Part shown: positions 1 to 4,928 of the stretch, one piece after another
Numbering within the stretch: position 1 is the first letter of the stretch
Layout: the number at the start of each line of letters is the position of its first letter
Assembly (NCBI GenBank): GCA_016200365.1
Contig: JACQEW010000120.1
Location: 1-6,480 of the forward strand
DNA length: 6,480 nucleotides
From: Nitrospinota bacterium
Lineage (GTDB): Bacteria; Nitrospinota; Nitrospinia; UBA9942
Direction of reading: 5' to 3'
Program-made: the position numbers and the translations under genes
The notes under the pieces: model-generated
What the model was told of the DNA's origin: nothing
Seen by the model: only the letters and a program-made list of their open reading frames with translations
Database searches by the model: none

Positions 1-318
1 CACGACCCCTGTCATCTCAGGAGGGGACAGAAGGTTATATATCCACCGAGAGAGATATTGAAAAATATACCCGGAATGGAGTATATTGAGATGGAGGATG
101 CAGACAGGTGCTGCGGTGGCGGCGGGACATTCAGCCTGCAGCATTATGACCTTTCTGTGTCAATTGGTAAGTACAAGGCTGAGAAGATTAAAAAGACAGG
201 TGCTGATATCGTTGCCACTGCCTGTCCATCATGCCAGATGCAGTTAAGCGATATTTTAAACAGGGCAGGGATAAAGGCAAAGGTGGTGCATACGGTTCAA
301 TTATTGGAGAGAGGGTAA
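1..318 (+). CDS. C-terminal part of a CCG-domain Fe-S oxidoreductase (GlcF/HdrD/LutA type), 5' end outside the window
   Basis: The reading frame is open from the first base and ends at TAA 316-318, giving 105 residues of a protein that starts upstream. It begins with HDPCHLRRG (fragment residues 1-9), has RCCGGGGTF at 36-44 with the Cys pair at 37-38, and ACPSC at 74-78. This is the spacing of a cysteine-rich CCG domain, which in heterodisulfide reductase HdrB/D binds an iron-sulfur cluster. In GlcF, LutA and related D-lactate or glycolate oxidase subunits the same domain follows two 4Fe-4S ferredoxin motifs. Those motifs would lie upstream and cannot be seen. The likely role is electron transfer from a flavoprotein dehydrogenase in the cytoplasm or at the membrane. 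ATG 76-78 and similar internal codons are not credible starts because the conserved first motif lies before them. The CCG family is clear; the exact substrate is not. Confidence 0.9.
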   Translation, partial: HDPCHLRRGQKVIYPPREILKNIPGMEYIEMEDADRCCGGGGTFSLQHYDLSVSIGKYKAEKIKKTGADIVATACPSCQMQLSDILNRAGIKAKVVHTVQLLERG

Positions 319-386
319 TAAGAGAAGAGGGGTATGGGTATTTTGGCTCTTGTGTTTTCAGTAATACTGTTCCTCGATGAATTGGA

Positions 387-695
387 ATGATGATATACAT
401 AGATGTTTTTGGTAGTTCGGTAGAATTGACCGATGAGAGATGGCTTCATATTATGAAGGAACATCCTGAAGTAGCTCGCCACAAAGAAAAGATACAAGAA
501 GTATTGGCGAACCCCGATTATGCAAAGAAGAGCAGTAGAGATGCCGAAGTCTTACTGTATTATAGGTTTTATGATGATATTTCTAATGGAAAATATATGC
601 TTGTGGTAGCAAAGAAAGGGTTCCGTTCTTTTATACTCACATGCTATATTACTGATACGATCAAAAAGGGGGTAACATCATGGGAAAAGAAATAA
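387..695 (+). CDS. Small protein with probable PBECR2-like nuclease fold (toxin candidate)
   Basis: This 102-residue protein has the pattern IDVFG..VELTDERWLHIMKEHPEV near the N-terminus (about residues 5-28), then a helix with NPDYAKKSSRD, then LLYYRFYDD, GKYMLVVAKK and a terminal ILTCYITDTIKKG. I recognise this as the layout of small proteins annotated as PBECR-type (Barnase/EndoU/ColicinE5/RelE-like) nuclease folds. The conserved His in the first helix, the YYR strand and the C-terminal Thr-Asp-Lys positions are present. That nuclease name is recalled from family resemblance and not tested. Two Met codons are adjacent (387 and 390). No strong ribosome binding site precedes either; a TTGGA lies just upstream and spaces slightly better for 390. 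The gene overlaps the downstream DUF2283 gene by 16 bp, so they are probably co-transcribed and translationally coupled. It lies 68 bp after the Fe-S gene. Confidence 0.8.
   Translation: MMIYIDVFGSSVELTDERWLHIMKEHPEVARHKEKIQEVLANPDYAKKSSRDAEVLLYYRFYDDISNGKYMLVVAKKGFRSFILTCYITDTIKKGVTSWEKK
666..672 (+). promoter_or_regulatory. Ribosome binding site of the DUF2283 gene
   Basis: AAGGGGG lies 7 nt before the ATG at 680, inside the 3' end of the preceding gene. It is the strongest Shine-Dalgarno-like sequence in this cassette and much better than anything before position 387. It supports the 680 start and suggests the second protein could be made at a higher rate than the first, as is usual for antitoxins. 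Confidence 0.6.
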
Positions 696-910
696 GGATG
701 GTTTATGATGAGGTTGGAGATATATTAGATATGTCTATTGGTGAGCCCGAAGAGGCAATTTCTAAAGAGATAGAAGATGATTTTTTCTTAAGGATTAAAC
801 CCGATACTGGCGAAGTAGTCGGCTTTTCAATATTGAATTTCAGGAAGTGGTTCAAGAATGCAAAAGATATTAAAATTCTTCCTGTTAAGGGTGAACTTGT
901 ATTTTCATGA
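680..910 (+). CDS. DUF2283 domain protein (antitoxin candidate)
   Basis: The product has 76 residues, the usual size for DUF2283 proteins. The family hallmark is visible: VYDEVGDILDMSIGEP (residues 8-23), an acidic stretch ISKEIEDDFFLRI, then a turn and GEVVGFSILNFRKWF (about 44-58). The function of DUF2283 is not established. Its members are small, acidic single-domain proteins often found next to small toxin-like genes, and here the gene starts inside the 3' end of a putative nuclease gene. I infer, without direct evidence, that it could be the neutralising partner. The tail ILPVKGELVFS is not distinctive. The 120 bp that follow hold REP-like hairpins but no poly-T tract typical of an intrinsic terminator. 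Confidence 0.85.
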   Translation: MGKEIRMVYDEVGDILDMSIGEPEEAISKEIEDDFFLRIKPDTGEVVGFSILNFRKWFKNAKDIKILPVKGELVFS

Positions 911-942
911 ATGGTGTAATCCCTTGGTTTCACTTGATCGCT

Positions 943-990
943 CATCCTTTACGGATGCGTAAATTCGCAGGCATAAAGTCTGCAGCTACC
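943..990. repeat. Two adjacent small hairpins, REP-like element
   Basis: CATCC (943-947) and GGATG (953-957) form a perfect 5-bp stem with a TTTAC loop. Ten bases on, GCAGGC (967-972) and GTCTGC (978-983) form a 6-bp stem with one G-T wobble around ATAAA, followed by AGCTACC. The second unit resembles the dispersed genomic motif of the form GCGGGC-ATAAA-GCCCGC-GGCTACC that I know as an intergenic REP-like sequence in several environmental bacteria. No T-run follows, so neither is a good intrinsic terminator. Only this copy is seen here, so repetitiveness is inferred. Confidence 0.5.
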
Positions 991-1019
991 ATATCATTAT
1001 GTGCCCAAGGAAAAACATT

Positions 1020-1025
1020 AGGAGA
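1020..1025 (+). promoter_or_regulatory. Ribosome binding site of the transglutaminase-like gene
   Basis: AGGAGA lies 5 nt before ATG 1031 and is a near-consensus Shine-Dalgarno sequence. Together with the signal peptide that starts directly at this Met it fixes the start codon. Confidence 0.7.
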
Positions 1026-1030
1026 TTAAA

Positions 1031-2788
1031 ATGAGAGCTATATTAAAATTTGCAATTTTTATTCTTCTCATACCCTGCATATCATTTGCCAATACTTTCT
1101 ACCTCGATGGCGAGATATTCTCCGATATAAATATGGAGATTGCTAAGGAGATTAAGATACCCCGCGGCATAAAGAGTTTTTCGGTATATATCGGTAATAT
1201 TCAATCCTTTTCATCCCCGACATTCAATCAGCAGATACTCTCCTTTAACAGCAAATATTCGACAGCCCCTACCAATATCGAAGATAAGATTGATGAGAAT
1301 GGAAATCGTTTTTCAATTGCCCGGTGGGAGAACCCGCCTTCTGAATTAAATATTGCCACCTCGTTCAAGGTAAAATCAAAGGTAGCCTTTTCAGATTTAA
1401 AGAGCAAATCGTCCTTTCCTGTAGGCAATATCTCTCCGGATGTTAGAAAGTATTTATCGGACTCTCAGTATGCACAGAAAAATGACCCTGCCATCGCCTC
1501 GCTGTCCAAAAAACTGACAGAAGGGGCAAAGACACAGTATGACGCAGTAACAAATGTATTGAACTGGGTTGTTGACAATATGAAGTATACCCTGGAGCCT
1601 CCTCAATATGACGCCCTGTATTCTTTAAAGACAGGAACGGGGAATTGCCAGAATTTTTCCAATCTATCGGCTGCTCTTTTAAGGGCATCCGGTATACCCT
1701 CAAGGGTGGTGATAGGGTTTACAGTTAAGAACAACTGGAAGGTCAGGCATATAAAAGAAGGCTCTACACGCACCTTGAGCCTTGCAGACGGAAGGCACGC
1801 ATGGTTCGAGGTTTACTACCCCGACATCGGATGGGTGGAATACGATGCCCAGCAGACCCTTACCTTTGTAAGCACCCGGTATATTAGACAGGGTGTCGGC
1901 GTAGACAGCAAAGAAATATCGGATGGACTATATAAATGGAGTTGGATTCAAAAGACAAATGAGAGTCCTGCTGTAAAAGAGATTATAAATGCAGCCTTTG
2001 AGAATGATAAGAATGAGGTTCAATCGGATAGGTTTGTTTCAAACCCTAAGAATCACCTGTTCGGGGTCTTGCTTGCATCAATAAAGCCTGAGGAGATACC
2101 TGAGGCTCCAAAACCACCGGTAAAACCGGAGATTCCGCCGCCGGCACCAAAGCCTGAACTCCCGCAGCCTCCGCCTGAAAAAAAGGAGTATGGCGATTTA
2201 ATAAAACTAAAATACACAAAGCCGACGGAATTCGGGAACCTGAATTTTCCTGAAGTAATAGATATATTTGCAAAGAAAGCGGAAGTCTCTACAGCTACAG
2301 ATGTCTCCATGTCCAGCAGTTTTGTGGTGGAATCGGCAGAATATGTTACAGATAAAGAGGTCTTTGCCCAGTCCTTTGAGATAAAGACCCCAATGACGAT
2401 AAAAGATATTTCTCTGGCAATGCATAAATTTGGAGGGACTCATGGGGATTTGTGGATAGAGATTATGGAGGATAAGAACGGCTCGCCTGTAGGAGACAAG
2501 ATAGAAGGCGACAGGATACCGATAAACAATATCCGATATTTTAATGGTTACAAATGGATCCCATTCAGCCTCGAAAGAAAGAGGATAATATTATCGCCGG
2601 GTAGATACTGGGTCGTGCTTAGATACTCCGGTGATGCCATATTCAACTGGTTCTACATCTATGGCAATCCCTACGGAATCCCGGATGATACAAGGTCAAG
2701 AATGATGGAATCTTCGGGGTGGAACAATATATTGAACTACGATTTTAATTTCAGGGTGAGGGGGATGGAAGCGGAGCTTACCGATTAA
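1031..2788 (+). CDS. Secreted transglutaminase-like (TGc) protein with proline-rich linker and C-terminal beta-rich domain
   Basis: The 585-residue product starts with a signal peptide (residues 1-20; hydrophobic core ILKFAIFILLIP, cleavage likely after SFA). Residues about 30-150 form a beta-rich N-terminal region without a family I recognise. Residues about 155-285 are a transglutaminase-like domain: YDAVTNVLNWVVDNMKYT, then GTGNCQNFS with the nucleophile Cys206, GRHAWFEVYY with His256, and VEYDAQQ with Asp272. All three catalytic residues are present, so it may be an active cysteine protease, amidase or transamidase acting outside the cytoplasm. Residues about 352-384 are a Pro/Lys/Glu linker of KPP and PPPAPKP type. 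Residues about 440-580 (AQSFEIKTPMTIKDISLAM, GDLWIEI, SPGRYWVVLRYSG) look like a jelly-roll carbohydrate- or surface-binding domain similar to regions called choice-of-anchor R. No transmembrane anchor or sorting motif follows. The substrate is unknown. The gene ends tail to tail with the nucleotidyltransferase gene. Confidence 0.92.
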   Translation: MRAILKFAIFILLIPCISFANTFYLDGEIFSDINMEIAKEIKIPRGIKSFSVYIGNIQSFSSPTFNQQILSFNSKYSTAPTNIEDKIDENGNRFSIARWENPPSELNIATSFKVKSKVAFSDLKSKSSFPVGNISPDVRKYLSDSQYAQKNDPAIASLSKKLTEGAKTQYDAVTNVLNWVVDNMKYTLEPPQYDALYSLKTGTGNCQNFSNLSAALLRASGIPSRVVIGFTVKNNWKVRHIKEGSTRTLSLADGRHAWFEVYYPDIGWVEYDAQQTLTFVSTRYIRQGVGVDSKEISDGLYKWSWIQKTNESPAVKEIINAAFENDKNEVQSDRFVSNPKNHLFGVLLASIKPEEIPEAPKPPVKPEIPPPAPKPELPQPPPEKKEYGDLIKLKYTKPTEFGNLNFPEVIDIFAKKAEVSTATDVSMSSSFVVESAEYVTDKEVFAQSFEIKTPMTIKDISLAMHKFGGTHGDLWIEIMEDKNGSPVGDKIEGDRIPINNIRYFNGYKWIPFSLERKRIILSPGRYWVVLRYSGDAIFNWFYIYGNPYGIPDDTRSRMMESSGWNNILNYDFNFRVRGMEAELTD

Positions 2789-3324
2789 AGGTTTAATAAT
2801 TTCAGCCGCTTTAAAAGTTTCTCATCAATTTCAAGAACCCTCTTTTTTATTATCCCAATATTTGCTTTTCTATCCGACATAAGATTTTTGATGTCCAAAA
2901 TATCCCTATCGTTTCCAGCCGTAATTTTAAGGATAATGAGATCTTCTACAGATGCCACTTTTATATTGAAATCCGTTAATCTTTTTCCATTTTTTACTAT
3001 CTTCTTTTCCCATGGCTTCAGGGCAAAAACAATATCAATCTGTGGATATACATTTGAGGCGAGACGGATATAAAGGGGAATCTCAGCGGATTTACTCCCC
3101 ATCCTCAAATGGGCGGTATAGCCTTCATCCCTGAATTTCTGACAGATATTCATAGCTGATTCTTCAGGGGCATCCAGCAAAAAATCAATATCTCTTGTCG
3201 CACGAATCTTATCTTCATCAATTAGCCATGCGTTCACAGCCTGAGCGCCTATCATCACATAATCAAAGTCCTTTAATGCCTTTTTAACAATTTCTATTGC
3301 TTTATCGTATGGGTTTTTTGCCAT
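2785..3324 (-). CDS. AbiEii/MNT-like nucleotidyltransferase
   Basis: The product is 179 residues. It carries the nucleotidyltransferase signature in order: VMIGAQAVNAW (residues 23-33, with the GxxA nucleotide-binding turn), RATRDIDFLLD (41-51, metal ligands Asp45 and Asp47), QIDIVF (95-100, third acidic Asp97), and VEDLIILKITAGNDRDILDI (126-145, with Lys133 and the Asp cluster). This layout fits the AbiEii/DUF1814-like group, in which many members are toxins of type IV-like toxin-antitoxin systems that transfer nucleotides, and others are uncharacterised. All metal ligands are intact, so it is probably active; the target is unknown. The start has only a weak GAAAGG about 13 nt upstream, but it overlaps the preceding small gene by 23 bp, so translation may be coupled. 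Its stop codon overlaps that of the convergent transglutaminase gene. Confidence 0.85.
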   Translation of the reverse strand: MAKNPYDKAIEIVKKALKDFDYVMIGAQAVNAWLIDEDKIRATRDIDFLLDAPEESAMNICQKFRDEGYTAHLRMGSKSAEIPLYIRLASNVYPQIDIVFALKPWEKKIVKNGKRLTDFNIKVASVEDLIILKITAGNDRDILDIKNLMSDRKANIGIIKKRVLEIDEKLLKRLKLLNL

Positions 3325-3448
3325 ATTGTTTTTTAATCGCCTTTCTTAATCGCCTGATAAATTTATACGCCTCGATGGATGTCCTGATACGGTCAACCGT
3401 GCCTGTCTTGCCTTCTTTATCCTTCCAGATATGGCTTTCCTGTCTCAT
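3302..3448 (-). CDS. 48-residue basic protein upstream of the nucleotidyltransferase
   Basis: I place the start at the second in-frame ATG (first base 3448), because AGGTGG lies just upstream (complement of 3452-3457, 3 nt from the ATG). The longer open frame, from 3487, only adds a His-Leu run encoded by a hexanucleotide repeat. The resulting protein starts MRQESHIWKDKEGKTGTVDR and continues with a probable helix, IEAYKFIRRLRKAIKK, rich in Arg and Lys. No family is recognised. It overlaps the nucleotidyltransferase gene by 23 bp in another frame, which suggests a two-gene unit. By position and size it could be an antitoxin, or a DNA- or RNA-binding regulator of the pair; this is inference only. 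It is short enough that a chance reading frame cannot be fully excluded. Confidence 0.5.
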   Translation of the reverse strand: MRQESHIWKDKEGKTGTVDRIRTSIEAYKFIRRLRKAIKKQYGKKPIR

Positions 3449-3461
3449 AACCCACCTAAAT

Positions 3462-3532
3462 AAGTGCAAGTGTAAGTGCAAGTGCAAGGAATTTATTGCT
3501 TTTCACTTTCACTTACACTTTCACTTACACTC
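3462..3532. repeat. Inverted hexanucleotide tandem repeat (AAGTGN)n / (CACTTN)n
   Basis: Four hexamers AAGTGC, AAGTGT, AAGTGC, AAGTGC fill 3462-3485. After an 18-nt loop the complementary series CACTTT, CACTTA, CACTTT, CACTTA fills 3504-3527, followed by CACTC. Positions 3462-3484 can pair with 3504-3526 at 21 of 23 positions; the mismatches are two C-T linker bases. The right arm is inside the last codons of the DUF2304 gene, and the left arm lies between that gene and the small downstream gene. On the minus-strand transcript it would form a hairpin around the DUF2304 stop codon. Confidence 0.85.
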
Positions 3533-3897
3533 TTGTTCTGGTTAGGTTCTTTAGCGTTGCCTTCGAGCGCCTCAAGTTTTTGTTTAAGAATCGCTTGCTC
3601 CTGTATTAGTATCCTTACCTCATTTTCATGCTCCGATATTAATATGGAAAGTCGTATCAACACCCACAAGACTACGGAGATAAGGATAAGAAAGAGTGCG
3701 GCAGGACCATACTCTATTCCCATAAAGGCTGCAATGGTGTCAATCAAGGGACGGGAAATGGATATAATCAGGAAGAACAGGGCTACGGCAAACCAAATCA
3801 GGGAATACTCATCCCGTATCTTCTGTCTCCTTATCAGATTAAAGATGAATACAAAGAGAAAAAGCGATACGGCTATACCAAGAAATTCTATTTTCAT
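3493..3897 (-). CDS. DUF2304 family membrane protein
   Basis: The product has 134 residues, near the usual DUF2304 length. It has three probable transmembrane helices at about residues 4-22, 32-49 and 65-85. The cytoplasmic-loop motif RRQKIRDEYSLIWF (about 23-36) is characteristic of DUF2304, as is the phrase GIEYGPAALFLI before the third helix. A charged helix with coiled-coil character follows (about 86-112, SEHENEVRILIQEQAILKQKLEALEG). The last residues, SVSESVSESEKQ, are encoded by the right arm of the hexanucleotide repeat and are probably not part of the conserved fold. DUF2304 genes frequently sit beside DPM1-like glycosyltransferases, as here, where they may help anchor the enzyme or handle a lipid-linked sugar. 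That role is inferred. A GGAGAG lies about 13 nt upstream of the ATG, which is rather far. Confidence 0.88.
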   Translation of the reverse strand: MKIEFLGIAVSLFLFVFIFNLIRRQKIRDEYSLIWFAVALFFLIISISRPLIDTIAAFMGIEYGPAALFLILISVVLWVLIRLSILISEHENEVRILIQEQAILKQKLEALEGNAKEPNQNKSVSESVSESEKQ

Positions 3898-3945
3898 AGA
3901 TTTATTTGCTCTCCAATTTTTTTGTTTAGGAAATTATAAAAAACA

Positions 3946-4128
3946 TAAGGAGAAGGGGAGAAGAAGATGGAGAAATGAAGAAGAAAAATAAAAAAAGAAA
4001 TAGGACACAGATTTACACAGATAAACACAGATAAATATAATTAAAATCTTTATCCTGATTTTTCTGTGTTCATCTGTGTCCAATATTTCCTTTTTTTCTC
4101 CTTTTCTCCTTTTTCTCCATTCTCCTTA
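3946..4128. repeat. Composite inverted repeat with purine-rich outer arms
   Basis: This element fills most of the 251-bp gap between the glycosyltransferase and DUF2304 genes. The outer arm contains GGAGAA-type units (AAGGAGAA at 3947-3954, GGGGAGAA at 3955-3962). The right arm holds their complement in a pyrimidine tract, with TTCTCCTT at 4120-4127 and three further TTCTCC-like units between 4095 and 4119. The outermost 9 bp (3946-3954 with 4120-4128) pair perfectly. Read on the minus strand, the right arm is a run of roughly 8-nt units AAGGAGAA, TGGAGAAA, AAGGAGAA, AAGGAGAA. A separate CACAGAT repeat is nested inside. No open reading frame in the gap looks like a gene. Confidence 0.7.
4003..4081. 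repeat. Inverted decamer repeat of the CACAGAT type
   Basis: Three copies of ACACAGAT occur at 4005, 4015 and 4025, exactly 10 nt apart, each followed by a two-base AT-rich linker. After an AT-rich centre, the complementary series appears at 4063-4081. GGACACAGAT (4003-4012) pairs perfectly with ATCTGTGTCC (4072-4081), and the next unit, 4015-4021, pairs with 4063-4069. The same motif family is seen as a single arm at 6018-6046. Dispersed repeats of this wording are familiar to me from intergenic regions of environmental bacterial genomes; their role is unknown. Confidence 0.8.
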
Positions 4129-4148
4129 ATCTTTTTCTTTTGTTCCTT

Positions 4149-4844
4149 TTACCGGCTGAATCTGGCAAGGATTGCGAGCATAACCTTGACCATATAATAA
4201 ATCGTTTTTATTGGAGTTATAGAAGATTCTCCTGCAGTCCTCTCCTGCATTATAACAGGGAGTTCTTTGATTCTAAAGCCATTCCTTGCCAGCAGAACAA
4301 CCGACTCCGGCTCAGGGTAATCGCTTGGATAATAGCGGGTAAGGAATTTTACAGCCTCCTTTGAATACGCCCTGAATCCCGATGTATTATCGGTTATTTT
4401 TTGTCCAATCAATGCGGAATTTACAATCCTGAATATGAAATTTCCAAACCTTCTGAATGGAGACGATAGAAATCCCTTTTTTTCTAAATAACGGGAACCG
4501 ATTACCATGTCGGCTTCGCCATTCGCAACAGGCGCTATCATTTTTTTTGCCTCCGATGCCCTGTGCTGTCCGTCTCCATCAATCTGCACCACCACATCAT
4601 AGCCGCCCTTTAAGGCATAGCGGAAGCCTGTCTGGACTGCACCGCCTATTCCAAGATTTATAGGGAGGTCAATCAATTTAACACCTGTTTTTGATTTTAC
4701 TGCATCGGCTGTCCTGTCTGTTGATGCGTCGTTGACTATGACTACATCCACCTCCGGCAAATGTCTCTTTATGTCTTCGATGACACCAATAATGGAATTT
4801 TCTTCATTGTATGCAGGGACTATTGCTAAGATTTTCTTGTTCAT
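4149..4844 (-). CDS. Family 2 glycosyltransferase, DPM1/polyprenyl-phosphate type
   Basis: With the start at ATG 4844 the product is 231 residues, the usual size for a single-domain DPM1-like GT2 enzyme. Visible motifs are IVPAYNEE (residues 8-15), VIVNDASTDRT (35-45), the LGIGGAVQTGF region (64-74), QIDGDGQH (87-94) with the metal-binding DxD at 89-91, and IGSRY (115-119). NTSGFRAYSKEA and the basic C-terminal helix follow. No long C-terminal membrane domain is present. The likely reaction is transfer of a sugar from a nucleotide donor to undecaprenyl phosphate or another lipid acceptor, or into a polysaccharide, at the inner face of the membrane. An earlier in-frame ATG at 4886 only adds residues (NYSTTQPLNYLY) encoded by an intergenic octamer repeat, so I reject it. 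No Shine-Dalgarno sequence is evident before 4844. The next gene downstream encodes a DUF2304 protein, a common partner. Confidence 0.92.
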   Translation of the reverse strand: MNKKILAIVPAYNEENSIIGVIEDIKRHLPEVDVVIVNDASTDRTADAVKSKTGVKLIDLPINLGIGGAVQTGFRYALKGGYDVVVQIDGDGQHRASEAKKMIAPVANGEADMVIGSRYLEKKGFLSSPFRRFGNFIFRIVNSALIGQKITDNTSGFRAYSKEAVKFLTRYYPSDYPEPESVVLLARNGFRIKELPVIMQERTAGESSITPIKTIYYMVKVMLAILARFSR

Positions 4845-4849
4845 GTATA

Positions 4850-4904
4850 AGTAGTTAAGTGGTTGAGTGGTCGAGTAGTTAAACAACTCAACTACTCAAC
4901 TCCT
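4850..4904. repeat. Inverted octamer repeat (AGTRGTYR)n
   Basis: Four octamers run head to tail: AGTAGTTA at 4850, AGTGGTTG at 4858, AGTGGTCG at 4866 and AGTAGTTA at 4874. The complementary wording follows at once (AACTCAACTACTCAACTCC, from 4885). AGTAGTT (4874-4880) pairs perfectly with AACTACT (4890-4896), and the stem continues outward imperfectly to 4866/4904. A further ACAACTCAACTCC ends near 4919. The element fills nearly the whole 84-bp gap between the FemAB-like and glycosyltransferase genes and takes the place where a ribosome binding site for the latter would be expected. Confidence 0.8.
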
Positions 4905-4928
4905 GCACAACTCAACTCCAGTGTTTGT

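Noticed and set aside
319..386. Promoter in front of the small nuclease-like gene
   Set aside because: A TAATAC occurs, but no -35-like hexamer at a sensible distance was found, so I do not annotate a promoter.
2046..2310. Minus-strand Gly-rich open frames within the transglutaminase gene
   Set aside because: They are the complement of the proline-rich linker codons (CCN read as GGN-like) and have no independent support.
3449..3487. N-terminal extension with alternating His and Leu on the 48-residue minus-strand protein
   Set aside because: It is a translation of the AAGTGC/AAGTGT hexamers in the intergenic repeat; a ribosome binding site sits in front of the internal ATG instead. It is not a metal-binding motif.
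3476..3991. Plus-strand 171-residue open frame opposite the DUF2304 gene
   Set aside because: It is antisense to a recognisable membrane protein and its composition (Ser/Leu then Arg/Lys rich) follows from the complementary strand and the repeats. No family or ribosome binding site supports it.
4003..4128. Intrinsic terminator after the glycosyltransferase gene
   Set aside because: The arms are long, AT-rich and imperfect, and no compact GC-rich stem with following U-run is seen in the minus-strand direction. Partial termination remains possible.
4845..4886. Upstream start of the glycosyltransferase at 4886
   Set aside because: The added 14 residues are encoded by the octamer repeat; GT2 proteins start just before the IVPAYNEE strand, which fits ATG 4844.
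3462..4904. CRISPR array
   Set aside because: The repeats are 6-10 nt units without unique spacers of regular length, and no cas gene is near.
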